A stretch of 64,000 nt of DNA, from contig JAWKLF010000004.1 of the NCBI GenBank assembly GCA_041392835.1, forward strand, positions 124,001 to 188,000, read 5' to 3'. The DNA comes from OLB11 sp041392835 (lineage in GTDB: Bacteria > Bacteroidota > Bacteroidia > Chitinophagales > Chitinophagaceae). Both the position numbers and the translations under genes were made by a program. The notes beneath the pieces are model-generated. The model was not told where the DNA came from. It made no database searches and saw only the letters and a list, made by a program, of their open reading frames with translations. This document shows, piece by piece, positions 33,280 to 41,013 of this stretch. The first letter of the stretch is position 1, and each line of letters begins with the position of its first letter.

Positions 33280-33888
33280 TTAATATTTATACTTAACGCC
33301 AATTTGTAAGCCTTGATAATAAGAAGCTTGTTGATCAGCAGATTCTGTATTAGTAAATTGCTGAGGATTAAATCCTATGTTATATTGAAAATAGTAAAAC
33401 AAGGATTTATGGCTTAATTCTATAGTACGCTCTATACCTAAACTCACCGAAGGGTTTAGTAAGATTTTATTATTTTTTACTGCTGCCTTATTGAGCATCA
33501 AAGAACGTTTGCCCACATCGTAGATGGGCATACAAAGTTGCATACCACTATAAAAAGCCGATTTGGAACAAATATTTTTATAGGCCTGAAACCCAACGCT
33601 ACCTTGTACTTGTTGCGACGATTGACTGGTATTAGGTAAGAAATGAAAATAGTTTAAGGAATATAAAAAAGAAAAGTTGAGGTGAGTATGTAAAGAAAAT
33701 CTATTTTCTACACTTGCTCCATACGAAAAAGATGGAATGCCCATTTTAAATCGAGTTTGATTGCTTTTTTTAATTGGCATCATAAATTGCGATTGAGCTC
33801 CTACAAGGGTTACAGGCTTATACTTATTTTGAGCAAAGCTCAAAAAACTACAAAAAATGCCTATAAAAAGTATACTATGAAATCGCAT
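33280..33888 (-). CDS. Exported protein, likely outer-membrane beta-barrel
   Basis: A 202-residue protein with signal peptide MRFHSILFIGIFCSFLSFAQ. The rest alternates polar and aromatic residues in strands, for example VENRFSLHTHLNFSFLYSLNYF, NPSVSLGIERTIEL and SLFYYFQYNIGFNPQ, and ends with YQGLQIGVKYKY, an aromatic-terminated strand typical of small outer-membrane barrels. I do not recognise a specific family. It is followed by the kinase promoter and kinase gene, so a functional tie is uncertain. Confidence 0.7.
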   Translation of the reverse strand: MRFHSILFIGIFCSFLSFAQNKYKPVTLVGAQSQFMMPIKKSNQTRFKMGIPSFSYGASVENRFSLHTHLNFSFLYSLNYFHFLPNTSQSSQQVQGSVGFQAYKNICSKSAFYSGMQLCMPIYDVGKRSLMLNKAAVKNNKILLNPSVSLGIERTIELSHKSLFYYFQYNIGFNPQQFTNTESADQQASYYQGLQIGVKYKY

Positions 33889-33982
33889 TGTAAATATATA
33901 ACGACACTAAGTTAAGATATTGTATATGAAATAGAGCATTTTAAATGTTAAAATTAGTACAGACTTTATATAAATCTCTGAA

Positions 33983-34438
33983 TTATTCCTTGAGGTGCCA
34001 AACCATAAGCAAAATATCATTGTGATATAACATGAGATCATCTTCTTTCCAAGTATATAGGTTTGCTTTGGAAAGATTGTCCAAAAAATCTAATTCCAAG
34101 TCAAGTATATAATCTTGACAGGCTTTTTCGGTAGCAACATAATGTATAGGCTTTATTTTTCCATTTTCATAAAAGAAATCGGCTTGAATAGTATTGCAGC
34201 CTACAAAACAAGAAATTGTTTTCTCGTAATCATCAATTACAATTTTGGTGTCTTTGTACCCAACACTTACAAGCCGTGTTTGGCTTTTTTGCTTTGTCAG
34301 GATATATACTCCATTAAGTTGCTTGGTAGAAGCTGAGGTTTTGGACTTAGAAAGAGATTGGCAAGAAGATGACATTGCCAACAAAACAAGCAATGGGAAA
34401 TATAGGTAATATTGACTTTTGAAAAACAAAATAGGCAT
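33983..34438 (-). CDS. META-domain-like lipoprotein
   Basis: A 151-residue lipoprotein with lipobox LAMSSSC (Cys26 likely lipidated). The mature part has a META/HslJ-like layout: KQLNGVYILTKQ, ISCFVGCNTIQADFFYENGKI and EKACQDYILDLELDFLDNLS, then LYTWKEDDLMLYHNDILLMVW. META domains occur in heat-shock-induced HslJ and other envelope proteins, with no fixed activity known. The start codon is 8 bases after a perfect -7 element. Confidence 0.75.
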   Translation of the reverse strand: MPILFFKSQYYLYFPLLVLLAMSSSCQSLSKSKTSASTKQLNGVYILTKQKSQTRLVSVGYKDTKIVIDDYEKTISCFVGCNTIQADFFYENGKIKPIHYVATEKACQDYILDLELDFLDNLSKANLYTWKEDDLMLYHNDILLMVWHLKE

Positions 34439-34446
34439 ATGTAAAC

Positions 34447-34454
34447 CAAATATA
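34447..34454 (-). promoter_or_regulatory. -7 promoter element 8 nt before the META lipoprotein start
   Basis: TATATTTG on the minus strand fits TAnnTTTG exactly and is followed by eight bases and then ATG 34438, so the leader would be only a few bases. Confidence 0.5.
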
Positions 34455-34542
34455 CTGAGACTATCATTTAATATTTACATTTAATTAGTATTTTTTACTA
34501 TGGAATTCATGCATTCTTGCATCCATATAAAAAACATAATTT

Positions 34543-36162
34543 ATGCTAAGAATCTATTGCACACTACTATTTCTTTTAAGCTTTATGCTATTGAATGCAC
34601 AAAACACAAAAAATGCAAATGCTGAACTACAAAATGTAACCGTTTTTAATAATGGTGTTGAACTAAATCATACAGCCAAAGTTTCAAATATCAGCAAAGG
34701 AATCAGCGAAGTAGTGATTGGCAATATAAGTAATGTGATAGATGAAAATAGTTTGCAAATAGGTGCTACCAGTAATATTACTATAATGAGTGTAAAGTAC
34801 AGAAATGAATACACAAGTGAAAACAATAAAAGTGTAGAAGAAAAACAATTAGAAAGCGAATTAGAACGTGAAAAAAAAGAATCGCTAAAAATAAATAATC
34901 AAATAAATACCCTAATAAGTGGACTTACTATACTCGATGAGAATAAAAAAGTAGGTGGAACAAATACTGGCCTAAATGTGGCAGAATTACAAAAAATGAT
35001 GGACTATTATTTAACAAAAAGTCAAGACCTAAGAAATCAGGTGCAAACATTAAACGAAAAAAAAGAAAAACAAGACGACATAGTGTCAAAACTACAAAAT
35101 CAATTAAATAGCATTAAAAAATCGAATACAAAATCTAAAGGTGAAATTATTATACAAGTATTATCATCTATAATAAGCAACACTACATTTACAATTAGCT
35201 ATATATCACCTAATGCTTCATGGTATCCTGTATATGATTTAAAAACAGATAATACTAATTCTCCACTTAAAATAATTTATAAAGCCAATGTAAGTCAAAC
35301 TACAGGGCTCGATTGGAATAATGTAAAAATAACTGTAAGCACAGCAAACCCTTCACAAACAGGCACAGCGCCTATACTTACACCTTGGTTTTTAAACTAT
35401 AGAAATCTAAACTACAATTATAAATCCATTCAAAATGCTAATGGCTATGCTAATACACTACAAGCTGTAGAAATAAAAACAAAACGCAACTCGTATGAAA
35501 GCCAAGATAAAGATGAAAGCGTAATACCTTATACTTCTATCAATGAAAATGCGATTAGTGCTTCTTTTGATATAGAATTACCTTATGATATTAAAAGCGA
35601 TGGAAAAAAGTATAGTATTTCAATGAAAGAATACAACTTGAATGCCAACTACAAGTACTATGCTGTTCCAAAAAAAGATAGAGAAGCTTTTTTATTAGCT
35701 GAAATTTCAGCATGGGAAGAGTTGAATTTACTTCCCGGTGAAGCTAATATAATATTTGATGGCACCTATGTAGGAAAATCAATGATAGACCCCAATAGCA
35801 CTCAAGACACTCTAAATCTTAGTATGGGACATGATAAAAAAATAATTATTAGAAGAGAAAAACTGGTGGACTTTTGTAGTACTAAAATGATTGGAAATAA
35901 AAGAACTCATGTAGTAACCTATGAAATAAAAGTAAAAAACACTCGAAAAGAAGCAATTGATTTATTATTAAAAGATCAATATCCTATTTCTCAAGATAAA
36001 GATATAGAAGTAGAATTATTAGAGAGTAGCAATGCTTCTATCAATAAAGAAACTGGAGTACTTACATGGGAGCAAAATATTGCTGCTGGAAGCACTAAAA
36101 CTGTCCGTATTTCCTATAGTGTAAAATTTCCAAAAGACAAACAAGTTGGAAATTTATATTAG
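34543..36162 (+). CDS. DUF4139 (mucoidy inhibitor MuiA-like) exported protein
   Basis: A 539-residue exported protein with signal peptide MLRIYCTLLFLLSFMLLNAQ. The N-terminal domain (residues about 27-80) has the DUF4140 pattern with LQNVTVFNNGVELNHTAKV and KGISEVVIGNISNVIDENSL. A coiled coil follows at about residues 105-205, then the DUF4139 domain with ISYISPNASWYPVYDLKTD, LDWNNVKITVSTANPS and FDGTYVGKSMIDPNS. It ends with RKEAIDLLLKDQYPIS and KTVRISYSVKFPKD. The family takes its name from a mucoidy-inhibitor, but biochemical action is unknown. Confidence 0.9.
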   Translation: MLRIYCTLLFLLSFMLLNAQNTKNANAELQNVTVFNNGVELNHTAKVSNISKGISEVVIGNISNVIDENSLQIGATSNITIMSVKYRNEYTSENNKSVEEKQLESELEREKKESLKINNQINTLISGLTILDENKKVGGTNTGLNVAELQKMMDYYLTKSQDLRNQVQTLNEKKEKQDDIVSKLQNQLNSIKKSNTKSKGEIIIQVLSSIISNTTFTISYISPNASWYPVYDLKTDNTNSPLKIIYKANVSQTTGLDWNNVKITVSTANPSQTGTAPILTPWFLNYRNLNYNYKSIQNANGYANTLQAVEIKTKRNSYESQDKDESVIPYTSINENAISASFDIELPYDIKSDGKKYSISMKEYNLNANYKYYAVPKKDREAFLLAEISAWEELNLLPGEANIIFDGTYVGKSMIDPNSTQDTLNLSMGHDKKIIIRREKLVDFCSTKMIGNKRTHVVTYEIKVKNTRKEAIDLLLKDQYPISQDKDIEVELLESSNASINKETGVLTWEQNIAAGSTKTVRISYSVKFPKDKQVGNLY

Positions 36163-36203
36163 TTTTCAAAAAAATTGCAACTAATTAAAAAAAATAAAGA
36201 ATT

Positions 36204-36593
36204 CTAAAAATCGCTATCTAAAATATCAAAACGATAAAAATGATTGGCTACATAGCGTTGTTCTTCTACAACTTTAGTCCAATTTGCATCGTTTAAAATA
36301 TCTTTTTTCAGCGTGTCTCCTAATGTGTTCAAAACGACTACGTGATTTCCTAACAGATCCACAACAGGTACCTTAACAGAAGACTTTCCTAACTTAGACC
36401 AGGATACTAATGTAGCTTGAATACCTGATTGAATAGTAGTGTCTATAGCAATATTATGTATACTATCATACGCCATCACATGTATTGTACTTGCAGTAGA
36501 ATTACTGACTGTACAATCTAGCATCATTTCAGATTCGCAAGAACAAAATAAAATAGTAGAAATAAAGGAAAGAAAATAAATTAGTTTTTTCAT
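36204..36593 (-). CDS. Small lipoprotein of unknown function
   Basis: A 129-residue lipoprotein. The signal MKKLIYFLSFISTILFCSC ends in a lipobox with Cys19. The mature part is a predicted beta-sandwich-like sequence (LDCTVSNSTASTIHVMAYDS, GIQATLVSWSKLGKS, HFYRFDILDSDF). No family recognised. It has its own promoter (36615-36622) and converges on the DUF4139 gene. Sorting to the outer membrane is inferred from the lipobox only. Confidence 0.65.
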   Translation of the reverse strand: MKKLIYFLSFISTILFCSCESEMMLDCTVSNSTASTIHVMAYDSIHNIAIDTTIQSGIQATLVSWSKLGKSSVKVPVVDLLGNHVVVLNTLGDTLKKDILNDANWTKVVEEQRYVANHFYRFDILDSDF

Positions 36594-36614
36594 GCAGTAA
36601 ATTATTTATGTTTA

Positions 36615-36622
36615 CAAAACTA
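36615..36622 (-). promoter_or_regulatory. -7 promoter element of the small lipoprotein gene
   Basis: TAGTTTTG on the minus strand fits TAnnTTTG exactly, 21 bases before ATG 36593. Confidence 0.55.
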
Positions 36623-36679
36623 AGCTATTTTTTATGATTCTAAAATTGCGATATTGTAATCTCTTAACTATGTATTGCT

Positions 36680-38479
36680 ATGTGTAAAAAGCTATGTATA
36701 TTCTTTTTTCTGTTATCAACTTACTTTTATAACAACGCACAAGAGGTAAAAGCTTTTGAACAAATTAAAACCCTCATTGAAAAAACAAATAAGATTCAAA
36801 AAGAGCATGAAAAAATAAAAGGCTATTTTGATATTGCAGATTTATATATGGATATAGAATACTACGATTCTGCACAAATATGGCTCAATAGAATATCTGA
36901 CATTTATCTAGTAAACAAAGCAAGTATTTTCAACTATTATCTTTTTAGTAGAAAAGCTGAAGTTCACTACTACAACAACTTAAATCAACTAGGAATTACG
37001 AATGCAAATAGAGGCATCGAAATCGCAAAGAAATGCAACGACCCTATTTTACTTCAAGATGGCTACAATCTTTTAGGCCTCATGTATTTAAGCATGGATA
37101 GCATAGAAAAAGCAAAAAATTATTTTTATCTATCTATAAAAAATATTACTACTCCACCCTATCCCAAAAAATATTTATACCAAAGCATGCCGCATCATAT
37201 ATATGGCAATATGGCTGAGGTATTTGAAAAAAACAATTTATTAGACAGCTCTTATTACTACAGTCAAAAATCTTTGGAAGAAGCTATAAAAATAAATAAT
37301 AACAGAGGCATATCTTTAGCTTACAATAATGTTGCTAAGCTATATTCAAAACAATTAAAAATAGATTCTGCTATTAGCTATTTTAGTCGTTCTGACTACT
37401 ATGCCGCCTTAGGGCATGAATATGATGTACAGCTCATAAATACTTCGAATGCAGCTGAAATGTATGTACAAGTACATCAAAATCTGCAAGCAGAACAATT
37501 ACTTAAAAAAGGAATGTCCTTGTTAGATAGTGTTCCAAATATGAATACTTTTTTTAGAAAAGAATTCTTACGAAGTGCCAAAAGCACTTATGAAAAGTTG
37601 AATAATATAAATAAACTACAATTTGTTACAGATAAATTATTTAAACTGGAAGAAAGTATAAACAAAAGGCATTTCAATCAGATACAATACATTTTAGCCA
37701 ATAGTATCAAAACAGAATCTAAATTTATCAACGCCAATTTGGAGCAAGAAAAAAAATCCAAACAATTACAAATTAACAAATTGTATGTTGTAATTCTTGC
37801 TTTAATCATTATAGGTATTCTTATGTTTTTTTATCAATATTCCGTAAAAGAAAAATTAAAGCTTGCCATATTAAAAAACAAAATCAGCCAAGATTTGCAT
37901 GATGATGTAGGTGCTTCGCTCAGTAGTATAAATATGTCGGCATCATTGGCAAAAAAATTAATAGATATTGACATACAAAAAGCTAAACAGACACTTTTAA
38001 AAATATCAGAAAATGCCGAAGATGGTATTTCTTCCTTGAGTGATATGGTATGGGCGATGAAACCCGTAAGCTCACAAACAACAACACTTGAAAGCAAAAT
38101 AAAAAATTATGGATACAATTTACTTTCTGTAAGAGAGATACATTGCAATTATGTTATTGATAAAGCAATTGAAGAAAAACTAAAAAATATTGAAATTAGA
38201 AAAAATATATTACTTCTAATCAAAGAAGCATTTAATAATATTGCCAAACATAGCAAGGCCAAAAACGCTATGTTACACCTTAATTTAATAGCCAAAAAAA
38301 GAATTCAATTAGACATTCAAGATGATGGCATAGGCTTTGAACTTACCAATGTACAAAAAGGGAATGGCCTTCAAAACATGAAACGTAGAGTGGAAGAATT
38401 AGGCGGCAAGCTTCATTTTGATAGCACTCCAAATCAAGGTACTACTATTCGTATAGTTATTAATTTCTCTACTCCCTAA
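36680..38479 (+). CDS. TPR-containing sensor histidine kinase (NarX/DesK type)
   Basis: A 599-residue sensor kinase. It has a signal peptide, then a periplasmic TPR domain of about 340 residues (units such as LLQDGYNLLGLMYLSMDSIEKAK). One transmembrane helix lies near residues 368-388. The HisKA_3 dimerisation segment is QDLHDDVGASLSSI with phosphoacceptor His407. The HATPase_c domain has IKEAFNNIAKHSKAKNAML (N box), DDGIGFE (G1) and GNGLQNMKRRVEELGG (G2). It works with the response regulator that starts 43 bases downstream. Such TPR kinases in Bacteroidota sense unknown envelope signals. Confidence 0.93.
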   Translation: MCKKLCIFFFLLSTYFYNNAQEVKAFEQIKTLIEKTNKIQKEHEKIKGYFDIADLYMDIEYYDSAQIWLNRISDIYLVNKASIFNYYLFSRKAEVHYYNNLNQLGITNANRGIEIAKKCNDPILLQDGYNLLGLMYLSMDSIEKAKNYFYLSIKNITTPPYPKKYLYQSMPHHIYGNMAEVFEKNNLLDSSYYYSQKSLEEAIKINNNRGISLAYNNVAKLYSKQLKIDSAISYFSRSDYYAALGHEYDVQLINTSNAAEMYVQVHQNLQAEQLLKKGMSLLDSVPNMNTFFRKEFLRSAKSTYEKLNNINKLQFVTDKLFKLEESINKRHFNQIQYILANSIKTESKFINANLEQEKKSKQLQINKLYVVILALIIIGILMFFYQYSVKEKLKLAILKNKISQDLHDDVGASLSSINMSASLAKKLIDIDIQKAKQTLLKISENAEDGISSLSDMVWAMKPVSSQTTTLESKIKNYGYNLLSVREIHCNYVIDKAIEEKLKNIEIRKNILLLIKEAFNNIAKHSKAKNAMLHLNLIAKKRIQLDIQDDGIGFELTNVQKGNGLQNMKRRVEELGGKLHFDSTPNQGTTIRIVINFSTP

Positions 38480-38522
38480 TTTTAGTTATTTTTATTTACT
38501 CAATTAAATTCAATTTTGCAAT

Positions 38523-39155
38523 ATGATAGAAGTTGTCATTTATGATGATAATGCCGAAAGATGCACTATGATTAAAGACCTTATGCAAATAAATGAAAAT
38601 TTACATTGCATAGGCAGCTTTGATGATTGCTCTACCATTTTGAACGACATGAAGGTTTTACAACCCGATATAGTATTGATGGATATTGAAATGCCTAATG
38701 TCAATGGCATTGAAGGAGTAAGACTTATCAAACAACATTTTCCAAGCATAAAGGTAATTATGCAAACTGTCTTTGACGATGACGAAAAAATATTTGCTTC
38801 TATACAAGCAGGAGCTGAAGGCTATATACTTAAAAACACAAGTGCAGATAGTCTATTGCAAAGCATAGTAGAAGTATATGAAGGTGGTGCATTTATGACA
38901 CCAAGTGTTGCCATTAAAGTAATAAAATATTTTAATTCGCAAACAAAATTTAGTAAAGAAGAATTTAATTTAACCATAAAAGAAAAAGAAGTTTTAAGTT
39001 ATCTTTCAAACGGACTTAGCTATAAAATGGTTGCTGAAAAAATGACCATATCCTACAATACCGTAAATACACATATTAAAAATATTTATCAAAAATTACA
39101 TGTCAACTCACTTGGCGAAGCTATTTCATTAGCTATCAAAAATAAATTAGTGTAG
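38523..39155 (+). CDS. NarL/FixJ-family response regulator
   Basis: A 210-residue two-domain regulator. The receiver domain has the acidic pocket IYDDN, phosphoacceptor Asp54 (LMDIEMPNVNG), Thr in MQTVFDDDEK and Lys in YILKNTSADSLLQ. The C-terminal LuxR-type helix-turn-helix (residues about 145-205) has LTIKEKEVLSYLSNGLSYKM and ISYNTVNTHIKNIYQKLHV. It is the partner of the kinase immediately upstream. Targets are unknown. A hairpin 140 bases downstream, mainly serving the tRNA on the other strand, could also end this transcript. Confidence 0.94.
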   Translation: MIEVVIYDDNAERCTMIKDLMQINENLHCIGSFDDCSTILNDMKVLQPDIVLMDIEMPNVNGIEGVRLIKQHFPSIKVIMQTVFDDDEKIFASIQAGAEGYILKNTSADSLLQSIVEVYEGGAFMTPSVAIKVIKYFNSQTKFSKEEFNLTIKEKEVLSYLSNGLSYKMVAEKMTISYNTVNTHIKNIYQKLHVNSLGEAISLAIKNKLV

Positions 39156-39296
39156 TCAGTCGCATTATCTTTAGTGAATGTATATCTTCATATATACCGA
39201 AGCTCCTAATACATCGAGAAACAGTTATCCAATCGACATTTGCAACAGTAAAATTCGGGCTATTATCCAAATCACTTTGGCACTATTAATTCCAAT

Positions 39297-39329
39297 AAAA
39301 AACCTCAAACTATGCGTTTGAGGTTTTTT
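39297..39329. terminator. Terminator next to the tRNA gene, probably bidirectional
   Basis: Stem AAAAAACCTCAAAC / GTTTGAGGTTTTTT (39297-39310 with 39316-39329), 5-nt loop TATGC. It begins one base after the tRNA 3' end on the minus strand and carries poly-T on both strands. Confidence 0.9.
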
Positions 39330-39330
39330 G

Positions 39331-39404
39331 TGGTCCCACTAGGATTTGAACCTAGGACCCCCTGATTATGAGTCAGGTGCTCTAACCAACTGAGCTATAG
39401 GACC
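39331..39404 (-). tRNA. tRNA with CAT anticodon (elongator Met, or Ile2 with lysidine)
   Basis: A complete 74-nt cloverleaf on the minus strand: acceptor GGTCCTA / TGGGACC, D stem GCTC/GAGC, anticodon stem CCTGA/TCAGG with loop CTCATAA (anticodon CAT), T stem CTAGG/CCTAG with loop TTCAAAT, discriminator A. CCA is not encoded. The acceptor has C4-G69 and C5-G68, as favoured by TilS in tRNA-Ile2, so elongator Met versus Ile(AUA) is not settled. A TACATTTG promoter lies upstream and a terminator one base downstream. Confidence 0.9.
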
Positions 39405-39435
39405 ATTGAAAATGATTATCTATTTTCAAGGAGTG

Positions 39436-39443
39436 CAAATGTA
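39436..39443 (-). promoter_or_regulatory. -7 promoter element of the tRNA gene
   Basis: TACATTTG on the minus strand fits TAnnTTTG exactly, 31 bases before the mature tRNA 5' end. Confidence 0.65.
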
Positions 39444-39481
39444 AGACATATTTTAAAATACAGAAAAATATTTTATCTCTT

Positions 39482-40360
39482 TTAACGCCCAAATACATCA
39501 TAGTATTTTTCGGCATGTTCTTCATAGCGTTTAAGCAATTCAATATTCTTTTTTTCTAAAGCTGTCAATTCAAACCTCACATCAGCACTCATAGGCATAT
39601 ACCAATCTACATAATTATCAAATATATAGCGCATTTTTCTGTTTCTAAAAGAATAACCATGTCTTGCATAAATAGTATTTCGTATCAATTCCAAATCTCC
39701 TTTATACATATTCTGAATATCCTCTTTTCTTATTTCATTTGTGCTGGCATTAATTTTTAAGGCATCTTCTGTTATGGTCTCTTGTTCTTCTTCGCCAGTG
39801 CTTTTATTTATTTGATCTGAATTATAATAGGACTCACCTATAATAGCTTTTGGCAACTGATTATTAGCCTTATATACAAATACTCGTTGTGGCAATTCGT
39901 AGGTTCTTTCTGATACTGCCACACGCTTGTTTGAACAAACCCACTTTCCTTTTACAACTTTATTTATGGTATCCAAAGTAAAATAAAAAATACCATCATG
40001 TTTATCATCACCAGGCTCATTGGCTACAATATCTATCAAATCATTTTTTATTGTGTATTTGCCAGCAAAAGGTCTATCATTGCCTGCTATAATACTTTTA
40101 CCAGTCACCACCCCATTGTCCAGAGATTTCAATACGATGTTTATTTTGTTTATATAAGTACCCTTACTATTATTCGATTTACTTTCAACAAAATCGCCCA
40201 CATAATTTCCTAAAGCCCCACCTTCAACATCATTTTTTTTGGCTTCTTGTCGTTTTTTATTTTCTATTTCAATTTCTTCTTCACTCAAGGGTTCAGGTGC
40301 TAAATTTTCTTCGCAAGCAGCAAAAAAAAGACAACAAAATACTAAAATGGCTATTCTCAT
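39482..40360 (-). CDS. YARHG-domain lipoprotein
   Basis: A 292-residue lipoprotein starting at ATG 40360 (MRIAILVFCCLFFAAC, Cys16 lipidated). The frame continues further upstream, but that part overlaps the DUF2306 gene. An acidic linker of about 30 residues follows, then a beta-rich domain. The C-terminal YARHG domain is IYARHGYSFRNRKMRYIFDN with VDWYMPMSADVRFELTALEKKN, a module seen in envelope proteins and thought to bind the cell wall or other surfaces. It overlaps the end of DUF2306 by 4 bases (ATGA) and is the last gene of a minus-strand trio. Confidence 0.85.
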   Translation of the reverse strand: MRIAILVFCCLFFAACEENLAPEPLSEEEIEIENKKRQEAKKNDVEGGALGNYVGDFVESKSNNSKGTYINKINIVLKSLDNGVVTGKSIIAGNDRPFAGKYTIKNDLIDIVANEPGDDKHDGIFYFTLDTINKVVKGKWVCSNKRVAVSERTYELPQRVFVYKANNQLPKAIIGESYYNSDQINKSTGEEEQETITEDALKINASTNEIRKEDIQNMYKGDLELIRNTIYARHGYSFRNRKMRYIFDNYVDWYMPMSADVRFELTALEKKNIELLKRYEEHAEKYYDVFGR

Positions 40361-41013
40361 GGCTTTGTTTTTTTGTGAAAATAGTAAAAAATAAAAAACT
40401 CTGCAATGAATAAGTTTAAAACCCAAGCTAACCAAGCCACTATTTGATAAACATCCATAGGTTTAGGATGAAAAAAATAGACAATGAATTGCTTCCAAAA
40501 TCGAAGTGTAATAGCCGACAAAGTCAAAGCATAAGAGCGTATCATCCATTGTTGATGCTTGATAATCTGCTTTTGTTTTGCCAAAGAAAAAGCTTTCCAA
40601 GTACTAAAAAACCAAATAATACTTAAACTACAAAATGCCAAAATTGACATGAAACCACCATTGGCATGTAAGCCTATTAAAAAACCTGAAGGTGCTGCCA
40701 AACAAACAATAAGAAATACATAAAGTAAACCAAGCAAGCGATGCCATTTTTTGGTACTTTGTATTTGTTTAAAAAATTGTAGCCCACCCAAAGGAATAAG
40801 TACTATAGAGCTAAACACATGAATATAAAAGGCAGTAAGATAATATGGGTAGGCCAAGGCATATTGCTTAATTCTTAAAAATGCAATATCGCTTTGAATT
40901 GGAATATACTGTTTCGTTATTAGCAACATCTTGTAGAAAAAATATAGCCCAAGGAGTGCAAGAAAAAGTGATATTAACTTAGGTTTAGTTTTATGGAGGC
41001 TATATTTATTCAA
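40357..41013 (-). CDS. DUF2306 membrane protein
   Basis: A 218-residue inner-membrane protein with about six transmembrane helices. The DUF2306 pattern is clear: a hydrophobic LGGLQFFKQIQSTKKWHRLLGLLYVF segment, HANGGFMSILAFCSLSIIW and QQWMIRSYALTLSAITLRFW. The conserved His and Arg residues suggest haem or quinone contact, but function is unknown. It overlaps the T9SS gene upstream by 8 bases and the YARHG gene downstream by 4, so all three are probably one transcript. Confidence 0.9.
   Translation of the reverse strand: MNKYSLHKTKPKLISLFLALLGLYFFYKMLLITKQYIPIQSDIAFLRIKQYALAYPYYLTAFYIHVFSSIVLIPLGGLQFFKQIQSTKKWHRLLGLLYVFLIVCLAAPSGFLIGLHANGGFMSILAFCSLSIIWFFSTWKAFSLAKQKQIIKHQQWMIRSYALTLSAITLRFWKQFIVYFFHPKPMDVYQIVAWLAWVLNLFIAEFFIFYYFHKKTKP

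Noticed and set aside
36159..36183. TTAGTT / AACTAA hairpin between DUF4139 and the lipoprotein gene as a terminator
   Set aside because: Short stem and no T run on the 3' side of either strand.
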